Assembly (NCBI RefSeq): GCF_050717535.1
Contig: NZ_JBOITM010000041.1
Coordinates: 1-64,000 of the forward strand
Direction of reading: 5' to 3'
Origin: Clostridium_AD sp050717535
GTDB taxonomy: Bacteria > Bacillota > Clostridia > Clostridiales > Clostridiaceae
DNA length: 64,000 nucleotides
Part shown: positions 43,757-53,352 of the stretch, piece after piece
Numbering within the stretch: the first letter of the stretch is position 1
Layout: each line of letters begins with the position of its first letter
Translations under genes and position numbers: made by a program
The notes under the pieces: generated by a model
Told to the model about the DNA's origin: nothing
What the model saw: the letters and a program-made list of their open reading frames with translations, nothing else
Databases searched by the model: none

Positions 43757-43915
43757 AGCATTTTTAATGGATAATAATAGCAGTTGTACAACAAAGTTTA
43801 AAAGGAAAATTAATGCAAATTATATACAATTAAAATTGCCATTAAGTTCATAGATTATTCTATGAAGGGTATGTTACACTTAAAAATATGATATTAGAAA
43901 GGATATGAGGATATT

Positions 43916-44377
43916 ATGAAAGCAATGAGAAGAATTGAGAGAAAAATGAATGACATTGAAGTTATGGACCTTTTAAAGACGGGTGAATACGGCATACTCT
44001 CTACTTGTGGAGAAAATAATCAACCTTATGGAATACCACTGTGTTATGTGATTATAGATAAAAATATATATTTTCATTGTGCAGGGGTAGGAACTAAACT
44101 AGATAATATTAGTGTAAATGATAAGGTGAGTTTTACAGTAGTTGGAAAAGCTAAAGTTTTACAAGATCAATTTAGTATGTCGTATGAAAGTGTAATAGCT
44201 TTTGGCCGTGCAACTATGCTTGTGGAAGAAGAAAAATATGAGCCATTAATGGAATTTATAAGGAAATATAGTCCCGAATTTATAGAAGAGGGACAGTTAT
44301 ATATAGATAAAGCAAAGGAAAAAACCACACTAGTTAAAATAGAGATATATAGTTTGAGTGGAAAGCATAGATTATAG
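43916..44377 (+). CDS. pyridoxamine 5'-phosphate oxidase-family flavoprotein (NimA-like)
   Basis: A 153-residue split beta-barrel flavin-binding protein. MRRIERKMND, GEYGILSTCGENNQPYGIPLCYVI and IYFHCAGVGTKLDNI are typical of the small clostridial PNPOx-like group that includes nitroimidazole resistance protein NimA; a His near FHCAG may bind the flavin. The role is probably reduction or binding of FMN-linked substrates; no antibiotic function can be claimed. The start is the first in-frame ATG, with GGATATGAGG upstream; a start at the second ATG (MRRIERK, 9 bases on) is equally likely. It is a single gene before the CPBP paralogue. Confidence 0.75.
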   Translation: MKAMRRIERKMNDIEVMDLLKTGEYGILSTCGENNQPYGIPLCYVIIDKNIYFHCAGVGTKLDNISVNDKVSFTVVGKAKVLQDQFSMSYESVIAFGRATMLVEEEKYEPLMEFIRKYSPEFIEEGQLYIDKAKEKTTLVKIEIYSLSGKHRL

Positions 44378-44459
44378 AGAATATCAATTTATTGGGATAA
44401 ATAGTAAGGGGTGGAGCACAGTTATTAAAAGAATATAATAAATTAGAAAGTGTGATAGA

Positions 44460-45302
44460 ATGAAATTTTTAAGAAACATAGAAAATGGATCCATAAATAT
44501 TAAGAAAATGGGAATCATTAAAGGGTTTCTTGTAATAAGTCTATCAATTTTGTTGGAGGGATTAGGACAAGTACCTCAAGAATTTTTAAATCTATTCTCT
44601 GGAAGACTTGAAAAAGCTGTGCCCTATGTAATTTTTATTGCAGGTGTATTTGTTAAATACTATGTTATTATCATTTTACTCAAGTGGCTTAGTAATTCGA
44701 GAAATGAGCAAAAACTTAAGTATCACCTGAACTCAATGAGCTTTGTTTTTGCAGCCATCATGATTATAGCATTCCGTCTGATGTTTGATAATAGTTTAAC
44801 TTTGTGGGTTAGTAAGATATCAATGCCAGATATTATAAATGGAGCCCTCGAAGAGTTATCTGTTTCACCATTTATCGTAATACTCAGTGCTGCTGTGGTG
44901 GCGCCTATATATGAAGAAATAATTTTCAGAGGAATATTATTAAAAGGAATGGCTAAAAAAATAAATCCAACTATAGCGCTTGTAGTATCATCATTATTGT
45001 TTGCAGTAGTGCATTTTAATATTCCACAAGGTATAAATGCATTCTTACTAGGCCTAGTTATTGGATTTATATATTTAACAACGCAGTCAATATACCTAAG
45101 TATATTTGCACATTTCATAAATAACTTATTGGCTCTTTCAGTTTCGTCGCAGTTTGCGTTGATAGGTGAACGGTATGCTATGGAAATTCATGGAATGTTT
45201 TTTATTTTAGGAATTATACTTTTAGTGGTAGCTTGTATGGGCTATGAACAAAATAAGATTAAAAATGTACCAGACATATATACGCAATTCATAGAAATAT
45301 AG
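44460..45302 (+). CDS. CPBP-family intramembrane metalloprotease, paralogue of 12364-13206
   Basis: 280 residues, the same length as the paralogue at 12364. MKFLRNIENGSINIKKMGIIKG and MKFLKNIESEAISIKEMS are near identical, and YEEIIFRGILLKGMA, FAVVHFNIPQGINAFLLGL and HFINN repeat the catalytic motifs. The two proteins differ most in the middle hydrophobic segments and share the C-terminal (V/L)PDIYxxFIEI. Both are preceded by AGTGTGATAGA. The duplication lies 32 kb apart in the same orientation. The substrate is unknown. Confidence 0.87.
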   Translation: MKFLRNIENGSINIKKMGIIKGFLVISLSILLEGLGQVPQEFLNLFSGRLEKAVPYVIFIAGVFVKYYVIIILLKWLSNSRNEQKLKYHLNSMSFVFAAIMIIAFRLMFDNSLTLWVSKISMPDIINGALEELSVSPFIVILSAAVVAPIYEEIIFRGILLKGMAKKINPTIALVVSSLLFAVVHFNIPQGINAFLLGLVIGFIYLTTQSIYLSIFAHFINNLLALSVSSQFALIGERYAMEIHGMFFILGIILLVVACMGYEQNKIKNVPDIYTQFIEI

Positions 45303-45360
45303 ATTGATTTAAATAAGTAACTAAGTTGAGCAGTCTCCACCTTAGGATAATTCATATTAA

Positions 45361-45397
45361 TTTAAAATGCCTCTAATATATTTTAGAGGCATTTTAA
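45361..45397 (+). terminator. terminator of the second CPBP gene
   Basis: TTTAAAATGCCTCTAA pairs perfectly over 16 bp with TTAGAGGCATTTTAAA, around a 5-base loop. Confidence 0.75.
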
Positions 45398-45589
45398 ATT
45401 CCTCAAGGATTAATTAAATCGTAAACTAAGGGTACTATAATAATATTAATAAAAAGTGTTATTATAAGTTTATTTTTATAGCTAGTTGGTAAAATTTAAG
45501 AAAATTTTAAGGTAACATTAATCAATATTTAATAATACTATAGTACAATAAACTTAGAGACAAGGTTAAATTAGATGGGAGTGACAATT

Positions 45590-46621
45590 ATGCCTACTAT
45601 AAACATGCTATCCTCTGCAGACAAAGTAAAAGGTCAAGGGGTTGGATCAGCATACTTAGAGCAAGTAAATTTAGTCCAAAACGGATTAGATAAAGAATAT
45701 AAAGTTGTAATAAATAAAAGAGAAAGAACCGAAATAATGCATTATCATACTATTGATTTTAAACATTATTTAAGCATACCTTTTGCAAAAAGAAAAGGTG
45801 TAACAGTGGGTTATGTGCATTTTTTACCTGAAACTATTGAAGGGAGTATTAAATTACCAAATTTAATTAAAAAAATTTTTTATAAATATATTATAAGCTT
45901 TTATAATAGCATGGATTTTTTAGTTACAGTAAATCCTAATTTTATTACTAGGCTTGAAGCTTACAATATTGATAGGAAAAAAATAACATATATTCCTAAT
46001 TTCGTTTCTGAAGAAAAATTCTACAAGCTTTCAACCGAGGATAAGTACATAGCAAAGGAAAAACTGAAAATTCTAAAGGATGCTTTCGTTGTGCTTGGAG
46101 TAGGACAAATACAAACTAGAAAAGGTGTAATTGATTTTATTGATATAGCAAAAAAAATGCCTGAAGTGCAATTTGTTTGGGCAGGTGGGTTTTCTTTCGG
46201 AAATATTACGGATGGGTATAAGGAATTAAAAAATAGAATGGAGCATGCACCTAAAAATATTTTATTTACAGGAATAGTTGAAAGAGATTTGATGAATGAT
46301 ATATATAATGTGTCTGATGTTCTTTTCATGCCATCCTATAATGAGCTTTTCCCTATGTCAATACTGGAGGCAATGAATACGCACACTCCAATACTGTTGA
46401 GGGATTTGGAATTATATGAAGATATACTATTTGACTATTACTTAAAAGAACATGATAATGAAGGCTTTATAAGGGCTATAGAAAAGTTGAAAAATGATTC
46501 AGCCTATTATGAATCTGCTAAAGAAAAGGCTATAAGAGGGCACAATTTTTATTCGAGAGAGAATGTGCTTGCTATGTGGAAAGACTTTTATAAAAAGGTA
46601 TGTCGAATAAAAGGTAGGTAA
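45590..46621 (+). CDS. family 4 glycosyltransferase (BgsA/LafB-like)
   Basis: A GT-B enzyme of 343 residues. The nucleotide-sugar end is seen in GVGQIQTRKGVIDFIDIAKK, FVWAGGFSF and the C-terminal FMPSYNELFPMSILEAMNT, the E-x7-E-like motif of GT4. It lacks the GGG start typical of other GT4 enzymes and begins MPTINMLSSADKVKGQGVGSAYLEQV. It lies 4 bp before a YbhN-like membrane protein and 1 kb before a LafA-like GT4, the arrangement of glycolipid synthesis genes in Listeria and enterococci; addition of the second sugar to a diacylglycerol glycolipid is the inferred role. ATG 45590 has GGGAGTGA upstream, and ATG 45575 lies within that site. Confidence 0.75.
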   Translation: MPTINMLSSADKVKGQGVGSAYLEQVNLVQNGLDKEYKVVINKRERTEIMHYHTIDFKHYLSIPFAKRKGVTVGYVHFLPETIEGSIKLPNLIKKIFYKYIISFYNSMDFLVTVNPNFITRLEAYNIDRKKITYIPNFVSEEKFYKLSTEDKYIAKEKLKILKDAFVVLGVGQIQTRKGVIDFIDIAKKMPEVQFVWAGGFSFGNITDGYKELKNRMEHAPKNILFTGIVERDLMNDIYNVSDVLFMPSYNELFPMSILEAMNTHTPILLRDLELYEDILFDYYLKEHDNEGFIRAIEKLKNDSAYYESAKEKAIRGHNFYSRENVLAMWKDFYKKVCRIKGR

Positions 46622-46625
46622 GCTA

Positions 46626-47615
46626 ATGAAGAATTACAAGTTTAATATTATTTTAGGTATAGCTTCTGGAGTTATATTTGTTTTGCTTATTATTTTCACA
46701 AATGGGTGGATGGACTTAATTCATCAAATGAAAAATTTGCAAATTCAGTGGATAATAATTGCGGGTCTTGCTATGCTGTTATATTGGGCTTTTGAAGCTA
46801 AAACCTTGCAAACTATTGTATTATTAATCAAAAAAGATTTTAAATTTAGACAAGCATTTAAAGTTACTATGATTGGGCAATACTTTAATTCAATAACTCC
46901 TTTTGCATCTGGGGGTCAGCCAATGCAGTTATATGCGCTTACAAAACAGAATTTAGGAGCTGGCAGTTCTGGCTCGATACTGATGATTAAATTTATCATC
47001 TATCAATCTGTATTAACTATATATTCCTTAATACTTATACTTTGGAAAGCAAGTTTTTTCAAAACTAGAATGAGTAATTTATTTTATTTAATAGGAATTG
47101 GGTTTGCAGTTAATGCTAGTGTAATTATATTCCTAATTATATTTTCAAAATATCGTAAATTAACGCATAAATTAATAATAACATTTTCTAAGATATTAAA
47201 TAAACTTAAATTGGTAAAGGATATATCAAAATTAGAAATGCATATTAATGATAATTTAGAAAAGTTCCATGATAATATGGAGATAGTAAAACATAGTGGT
47301 GTATTAATGTTTAAAGCTGTTGTTTATACAACATGCCAGCTAACAATAATTTTTAGCATACCTTATTTTATCTATCTTAGTTTTGGTATGAGTGGTGCCA
47401 GTATAGAAAGTATGATAGCAGGAACTGCCTTTGTAATGATGCTAACAGCTTTTATACCATTACCAGGAGCTGTGGGAGGAGCAGAAGGTGCTTTCTTTAT
47501 GTTTTTCAGCTTGTTTTTTGCAGCTAATAATATAATGGCTGCTATATTGTTATGGAGATTAATTACATTTTACTCTTGTATAGTTTTTGGGTTTTATGCG
47601 TTTATGAAAGAGTAA
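46626..47615 (+). CDS. YbhN/UPF0104-family membrane protein (LPG synthetase TM domain-like)
   Basis: A polytopic membrane protein of 329 residues with about eight hydrophobic segments. ITPFASGGQPMQLY and FIPLPGAVGGAEG match the lysylphosphatidylglycerol synthase transmembrane (flippase-like) family. It lacks the cytosolic synthetase domain of MprF, so no aminoacyl transfer is expected. Between two glycolipid glycosyltransferases, with a start 4 bp after the first, it likely handles their lipid product, similar to LafC of Listeria; this is inference from position and family. Confidence 0.8.
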   Translation: MKNYKFNIILGIASGVIFVLLIIFTNGWMDLIHQMKNLQIQWIIIAGLAMLLYWAFEAKTLQTIVLLIKKDFKFRQAFKVTMIGQYFNSITPFASGGQPMQLYALTKQNLGAGSSGSILMIKFIIYQSVLTIYSLILILWKASFFKTRMSNLFYLIGIGFAVNASVIIFLIIFSKYRKLTHKLIITFSKILNKLKLVKDISKLEMHINDNLEKFHDNMEIVKHSGVLMFKAVVYTTCQLTIIFSIPYFIYLSFGMSGASIESMIAGTAFVMMLTAFIPLPGAVGGAEGAFFMFFSLFFAANNIMAAILLWRLITFYSCIVFGFYAFMKE

Positions 47616-47685
47616 GTAAAACTTAGTGATGAATATTAAAATGAAAATTGTACATTAAAATAATAACCTTTAAAGGGGGATGATT

Positions 47686-48870
47686 ATGAATATTGGAATT
47701 TTTACTGATGCTTTTTATCCACAAGTAAGTGGAGTAGTTACGTCTACTTTGATATTGAAAAATGAGTTAATTAGACTTGGACATAATGTAACTATTATTA
47801 CAGTTGCTCACCCAGATGTAGATGAAGAGGAAGGTATCATGAGATTGCCTAGCATACCATTTTTCCTTCTACCTTCTCAAAGAGTTGGGATGATATATTC
47901 ACGCAAAATTATGAATAAGATAAAAAAATTAGATTTAGATATTATACATACACAAACAGAGTTTAGTATAGGTATTTTTGGAAGAATAGTAGCTAAAAAG
48001 TTAGATATTCCTGTAGTTCATACATATCATACTATGTATGAAGACTATATCCACTATGTATCTCGTGGTATAATGCTTAAGCCTGCTTCGCAATTTGCTA
48101 AAAAGGTAAGTAAGCTATATTGTAGAGATTGCAGTGCTATAATAGTACCAACAACGAAGGTAAAAGATGCATTGCGTGAATATGGATTAGAAAGACATAT
48201 TGATGTAATACCTACGGGAGTTGACATTGAACCTTTTAAAAGAAGCAATTACGATGAAGATCTTATTAAAGATGAAAAGAAATCTTTTGGAATAGATGAA
48301 ACTGAGCCAGTTGTACTATTCATTGGGCGACTTGCAAAAGAAAAAAGTGTAGATATAATTATAAATAGTATGAAGGAACTAATTGTAAAAATACCAAATT
48401 GTAAGCTTCTGGTTGTTGGTGATGGGCCAGAGCGTGAAAATCTAGAAGCTTTAGCTGTGCAATTAGATATAGAAAAATCTGTGATATTTACTGGTGAAAA
48501 GCCTTGGGCAGAAATTGGTAGGTATTATCAAATGGGAGATGTGTTTGTAGGAGCATCACTAACTGAAACACAGGGATTAACCTTTACAGAGGCTATGGCG
48601 GCGCAGATTCCTGTAGTAGCAAAGTACGATAAAAATTTAGATGATTTAATTCAGGATAAAACTAACGGAAGGATTTTTTATAATGATGAGGATTTAGCTG
48701 AAATATTGTATGAAGTTTTAACAGATAAAGAAGAATGTACCACCATGGTGAAAAATGCTTATGATGGAATAGAACCATTATCTTCAAAGTGCTTTGGGGA
48801 AAATGTTGAAAAAATTTATATGGAAGTTGAAAGACAAAATTACATGCTTCAGAATCAAAAGGTAACTTAA
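47686..48870 (+). CDS. 1,2-diacylglycerol 3-glucosyltransferase-like GT4 (LafA/BgsB-like)
   Basis: A 394-residue GT-B enzyme. The N-terminal IGIFTDAFYPQVSGVVTSTLIL and DIIHTQTEFSIGIFGR are characteristic of the LafA/BgsB branch that puts the first sugar on diacylglycerol, and FIGRLAKEKSVD, VVGDGPERENL and SLTETQGLTFTEAMAA are the nucleotide-sugar motifs of GT4. ATG 47686 is chosen with AAAGGGGGA (47672-47680) as ribosome site. Together with the two genes upstream it would form a glycolipid or lipoteichoic acid anchor pathway. The 70-bp gap to the membrane protein gene may hold a weak promoter, but one transcript is likely. Confidence 0.8.
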   Translation: MNIGIFTDAFYPQVSGVVTSTLILKNELIRLGHNVTIITVAHPDVDEEEGIMRLPSIPFFLLPSQRVGMIYSRKIMNKIKKLDLDIIHTQTEFSIGIFGRIVAKKLDIPVVHTYHTMYEDYIHYVSRGIMLKPASQFAKKVSKLYCRDCSAIIVPTTKVKDALREYGLERHIDVIPTGVDIEPFKRSNYDEDLIKDEKKSFGIDETEPVVLFIGRLAKEKSVDIIINSMKELIVKIPNCKLLVVGDGPERENLEALAVQLDIEKSVIFTGEKPWAEIGRYYQMGDVFVGASLTETQGLTFTEAMAAQIPVVAKYDKNLDDLIQDKTNGRIFYNDEDLAEILYEVLTDKEECTTMVKNAYDGIEPLSSKCFGENVEKIYMEVERQNYMLQNQKVT

Positions 48871-48989
48871 TTAGTTTATAACTCAAACTTTGCAGGAGTA
48901 AAACACTGCGAATTTTTCCGTAATATTCCATGATAATATTGTACATGATTTTGACCCACCACCTTTCCAATAATATCATAACATTGTAG

Positions 48990-49025
48990 ATATAGCCCTT
49001 GATATAAACAAGGGCTATATTTTTA
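48990..49025 (+). terminator. terminator of the glycolipid cluster
   Basis: TATAGCCCTTG pairs with CAAGGGCTATA, followed by TTTTTA. It is 120 bp after the GT4 stop. The region 48871-49175 also holds a sigma-A-like promoter for srlD: TTGTAT 49112-49117, 17-bp spacer, TAGAAT 49135-49140. No cre box was seen. Confidence 0.85.
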
Positions 49026-49175
49026 TGCTTCAACTTTGCTTGTTATTTATCAAGGCTGTTCATATTAAATATGAATTAGTACAACCTATTGTAAGATTTA
49101 TGAATTTATTATTGTATTAATTTTACTCACTTTATAGAATATAATAAAAATAAAGATATAGAGGGAGGTTTTTGT

Positions 49176-49994
49176 ATGAATAACAATTCGATTAAATCCG
49201 AAAACTGGTTAAATATAGAGGGCAAGACAATAATAGTAACTGGAGGAAACTCTGGTATTGGATTACATATTGTAAATGAACTTAAAGAAAATGGTGCAAA
49301 TGTTGTTGTTGCCGATATGAATGTGGAAACTGGGAAAAAAGATGGTATATACAATATAAAAACAAATGTTACATCAATTGATAGCATAAATGCTATGATT
49401 TTTGAAACGGTGAAGGAATATGGTAAAATTGACGTATTAGTTAACAATGCTGGAATTAATTTACCAAGACTGCTTGTTGATGTTTATAGTGATGAAAAAA
49501 AATATGAGATTAACGAAGATTCATTTAATAAGATGACGGCAGTTAACCAAAAGGGAATTATATTTGTAACACAGGGTGTTGTTAGAGAGATGCTAGCTAA
49601 AAAGGTTCAAGGAGTTATAATAAATGTTTCTTCTGAATCAGGTATGGAGGGTTCAGTAGGACAAAGTTTATATTCTGCAACAAAGGGTGCTGTAAATTCC
49701 TATACTAGATCTTGGGCCAAGGAACTTGGAAAATTCGGTATCAAAGTAGTTGCTATAGCCCCTGGAATTAATGAGAAAACTGGGCTGACAACACCTGCAT
49801 ATAACGAGGCGCTAGCTTATACAAGAAATATAAATGTAGATCAGCTAGATACAGGATATGAAAAGAGCATTCCACTTGGACGAGTTGGAAAATTAAATGA
49901 TATAGCAAATCTAGTAACTTTTCTTGCTTCTGAAAAATCTAGCTATATTACTGGAACAGTAATCAATATTTCAGGTGGAAAGTCAAGAGGTTAA
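49176..49994 (+). CDS. srlD: sorbitol-6-phosphate 2-dehydrogenase
   Basis: Oxidises sorbitol-6-phosphate to fructose-6-phosphate with NAD. A 272-residue short-chain dehydrogenase: TGGNSGIG is the NAD loop, NNAG the structural motif, Ser (VSSES) and YSATKGA the catalytic Tyr-x3-Lys set, and IAPGI follows. The family call rests on the adjacent sorbitol PTS genes and on the GMEGSVGQSLYSATK segment typical of clostridial SrlD/GutD. It is first of the sorbitol operon, 18 bp before gutR. RBS GAGGGAGG precedes the ATG. Confidence 0.88.
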   Translation: MNNNSIKSENWLNIEGKTIIVTGGNSGIGLHIVNELKENGANVVVADMNVETGKKDGIYNIKTNVTSIDSINAMIFETVKEYGKIDVLVNNAGINLPRLLVDVYSDEKKYEINEDSFNKMTAVNQKGIIFVTQGVVREMLAKKVQGVIINVSSESGMEGSVGQSLYSATKGAVNSYTRSWAKELGKFGIKVVAIAPGINEKTGLTTPAYNEALAYTRNINVDQLDTGYEKSIPLGRVGKLNDIANLVTFLASEKSSYITGTVINISGGKSRG

Positions 49995-50011
49995 ACAGGG
50001 AGGAGTTTAGT

Positions 50012-51708
50012 GTGATAGATAAAAAAAATAAAGTCTTGGACTGCAATGACATAATTAATAAATTTGACCAAGATAAAAACTATAGATATCTAAGTAACCC
50101 TACAACTCCTGCTGATTTCAATGATTTGAATTGTAGGATTGCGTATTTATTGGATCAACTAATAAATACGGAAAATTACCTTAATATCATGGATCTCTCA
50201 GAAGAAATGAATGTTAGCAGAGGTACTGTAAATAATGACCTAAGAAAAACAAAAAAACTCTTAAGAAAATATAATGCTGAAATTTTGGGAGTTACAAACA
50301 AGGGTATTAAGTTGAAATGCAGTGAATTTAGTAAACGATTGGTACTTATCTATGAGGTGTTTGATTACTTTCAATGTAATATCCTCATAGACAATAAAAC
50401 CATCAATCTTTTGGAAGCACTAGCTGATTATTACAAGCTTGATAACCAAATGGAACTGCTTTTTTATAAGTCAACAATTGTAACTATTGATAGATTAAAA
50501 AAAGGAATGGCGCTCAAAAATCCAATTCCTATGTATAAAAATTTTGAAATTTACAGTAAAGAACTTAAGGGTTTTATTATGGAAATTGAAAATATTTATA
50601 AAATTGAGCTAAATTATGAAGATGTTGATTTTATATCATTTCCTATTAACACACGAAATTCTGCACATACTGGTAATATAGAAAATACTGTAAATCAAGA
50701 AATGTTACTGCAGATTGTTAAACAAATGCTTGATAGCATAAGGGAACGATACATGATTGATGTTAATGTGAAGGCTTTTTATAGTAAGGTAAGGTATCAT
50801 CTGTTATTTTTAATTAACCGATTAATATTTAGAATTCCTGTAAACGATATTTTTCCGACCAAATCAAAATTAGATTTCCACTAGCTTTCGAATTGGCAAA
50901 AATATCAATGAGTGTCCTTGAAAAACAATATTGTCTCATGGGCACGGAGATTGACATAAGTTATCTTGCTATATATTTCGCCTTAATTTTAGATGAAAGG
51001 AAAGTTGATTCTAAAAGTAATAATAGTGATGGAAATATTGCTGTTGTGACTAATGGTGGGAGAGGTACTTTTGAACTTATAAGAAAACAGTTACAAGAGA
51101 TAATAGGATTAAATTCTCACATTGATTTATTGACTGTTTCAGAACTTAAAACTAAGAATGTATCTAATTATGGATTGATTTTTAGCACAGAAGACATTAT
51201 AAGCGATGTGCACTTGCCTATTATAAAAATAGGCGGAATTATTGATCAAGATTCTCTTACCCAAAAGCTCAACGAGCTTAAAAAGAAGAATATTGAACCA
51301 ATTGCCAACATAATGAAACTAGAGAATCTTAAAGTATTATACTTAGATGGTAAAATAAGCTATATAGATAATGTGAAAATAATTACAGAGTACCTAATTT
51401 GTGAAGAGAATGTTTCTAGTGATATATATAGTATATTTAAGAAAAAAGACAATTTGAGTTCTATGATTTATGAAAATGGAGTTGCATTTCCTCATTTAAT
51501 AGATAAAAAAATAAATAACCTTAACCTAACCATAGGGATTATAAAATCTAACCTAGAAAAATTAAAAATTATCTTATTTTTGTTAATACCTGAAAATATG
51601 AATAATCAGCAAGAAACTGCATTGTTAAAAATCTATGACGAAATATTCACCATAATAAGTGATAAAAGGCTTGTTATAAAACTTCAAAATATAGAGAGCA
51701 TCTCTTGA
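50012..51708 (+). pseudogene. gutR: sorbitol operon regulator GutR (BglG/PRD family), broken by a single-base deletion
   Basis: Two open frames (50012-50884, 290 residues; 50893-51708, 271 residues) join into one ~565-residue regulator if one base is restored. The first frame reads ...KSKLDFH-stop; adding one C in the CC at 50878-50879 gives KSKLDFPLAFELAKISMS, which continues the second frame. Domains: DeoR-like HTH (LSEEMNVSRGTVNNDLRK), PRD1, PRD2 interrupted by the shift, an EIIB-like part (IAVVTNGGRGTFELI) and an EIIA-like end with VAFPHLI. PRD proteins activate or antiterminate PTS operons and are controlled by phosphorylation. GTG 50012 has GGAGGAG. A real frameshift or a sequencing error are both possible; translation of both halves could still give a partial HTH/PRD1 protein. 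Confidence 0.85.
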
Positions 51709-51741
51709 GTTGCAATTATTTCATGAAAGGAAGTTGATAAG

Positions 51742-52187
51742 ATGACGTTTAAATTTATGCTTATACTCGGTGTAGCCGTAATGGTATCCTTTGCCTTGCA
51801 ATATTTTTTAGGATTTAAGCAAATCAAACGTTTTAATGATGAATATATAAAAATAAGAAAGGAAGGCAGAGTAGCTATAGGGCGCGTGCTGGTAAAATTC
51901 AATCTGGTACTATAATACTTTTTGCACTAGATAAAGATGATAGAATAAGATATGGGAGAAAAATACAAGGCACTACGAACTTGGCTAAATTTAAGGACTT
52001 TAATGCATTTAATGGTAAAGAAATTGGTGAAATCACATTGAAAGATGAGGAAATGAAGAAAGAGATAAAAATCACACGTAAGGCAGTAATGGATGCTGTT
52101 AATAGCTACAATATCATCAAAGGTGGTCAAATTATTCCTGAAAAGAAATCACCATTCGGAAAAGTATATGAAAAATTGGTTCATTGA
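51742..52187 (+). pseudogene. gutM: sorbitol operon activator GutM, broken by a single-base deletion
   Basis: The frame from ATG 51742 begins MTFKFMLILGVAVMVSFALQYFLGFKQIKRF (a membrane segment in residues 3-24), then stops at 51913-51915. The GutM sequence continues in another frame: AGKIQSGTIILFALDKDDRI to the stop at 52187 (KVYEKLVH). Restoring one base near GGGCGC (51880-51886) joins them into a normal ~149-residue GutM. GutM (SrlM) is a small activator of the glucitol operon. The ribosome site GGAAGTTGATAAG is acceptable. As with gutR, the change is a lost base. Confidence 0.85.
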
Positions 52188-52236
52188 TATTTTAATTTAC
52201 AATTAATTTTATAAATATTTTAATAGGAGGTGTATT

Positions 52237-53283
52237 ATGAAAATTATAACAGTTATTGGAGCCGGTCAGATGGCCTCTGCTTTATCTTTTCCTGCAATTG
52301 AAAATGGTAATAAGGTGAGGTTAGTTGGTACACCACTAGATAGAGGTGTTATTGATTCTGTAAAGACTAAAGGGTTTCATCCTACATTAAAACGTCAATT
52401 GCCGAGTACTGGAATTGAGTGTTATCAAATCGAAGAAGTAAATAGTGCATTAGAGGGAGCTGATGTTGTTATATGTGGTGTTAGTAGCTTTGGTGTTGAT
52501 TGGTTTGCAGAAAATATATTGCCTATAATACCTGAAAATATTCCTGTTCTTTCAATAACAAAAGGAATGATTGATTTAGAGGATGGAAGTATGATTACTT
52601 ATCCACAATACTTTGAAAGCAAGCTACCAGCTAATAAAAAACTTTCTATTAATGCTATAGGCGGTCCGTGTACTAGTTATGAACTTGCTGATAAAGATCA
52701 TTCTGTAGTTGCATTTTGTGGACATGACATAGAAACCCTCAGGATGCTTAAGAGTTTGTTTGAATCTCCATATTACCATATAAGTCTTTCTACAGATGTT
52801 GTAGGTGTTGAATGTGCTGTAGCGCTAAAGAATGCTTATGCATTGGGTGTATCGCTGGCTATTGGACTAGCTATTGGACCTGACGGCTTAGGACAAGAGC
52901 ATTATAATTCGCAGGCAGGACTTTTCGGACAAAGTGTAAAAGAAATGAAACATCTTCTTGAAATAGTTGGTGGTGGTGACGAAAATATTATATTATCTGC
53001 TGGTGATCTTTATGTAACTGTTTTCGGTGGACGTACTCGTAAAGTTGGAACTCTGCTTGGACAAGGCCTTTCAATTGAAGAATCTATTAAACGGTTAGAG
53101 GGAGTAACACTGGAATCAATAGTCATTGCAACACGTACTGCACGGGGTGTGCGTGCTCTTGCAAAAAGAGGGGTTGTTAAACTTAGTGATTTCCCACTGC
53201 TAATACATGTTGATAATATCATAAATGCGGGTGCTACTGCAGTTGATATTCCATGGTCATCTTTCGAATCAGAAAAAATATAA
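52237..53283 (+). CDS. GpsA-like NAD-dependent glycerol-3-phosphate dehydrogenase homologue
   Basis: A 348-residue two-domain dehydrogenase. The N-terminal Rossmann loop is VIGAGQMASALSFPA, and the C-terminal all-helical part has ECAVALKNAYALGVSLAIGL, the GpsA catalytic Lys region, and GLGQEHYNSQAGLFGQS. It is a diverged GpsA. In a sorbitol operon it could reduce a dihydroxyacetone-type phosphate or related sugar, but the substrate is unknown; phospholipid synthesis is less likely for a sugar-operon gene. RBS AGGAGG precedes the ATG. It lies 49 bp after the gutM stop and 69 bp before srlA. Confidence 0.75.
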   Translation: MKIITVIGAGQMASALSFPAIENGNKVRLVGTPLDRGVIDSVKTKGFHPTLKRQLPSTGIECYQIEEVNSALEGADVVICGVSSFGVDWFAENILPIIPENIPVLSITKGMIDLEDGSMITYPQYFESKLPANKKLSINAIGGPCTSYELADKDHSVVAFCGHDIETLRMLKSLFESPYYHISLSTDVVGVECAVALKNAYALGVSLAIGLAIGPDGLGQEHYNSQAGLFGQSVKEMKHLLEIVGGGDENIILSAGDLYVTVFGGRTRKVGTLLGQGLSIEESIKRLEGVTLESIVIATRTARGVRALAKRGVVKLSDFPLLIHVDNIINAGATAVDIPWSSFESEKI

Positions 53284-53352
53284 TGGTGAAATATTAATCA
53301 CCTTATAGATAATACTTATATTAAAATATAATAAAAAAAAGGGGTGCATAAA

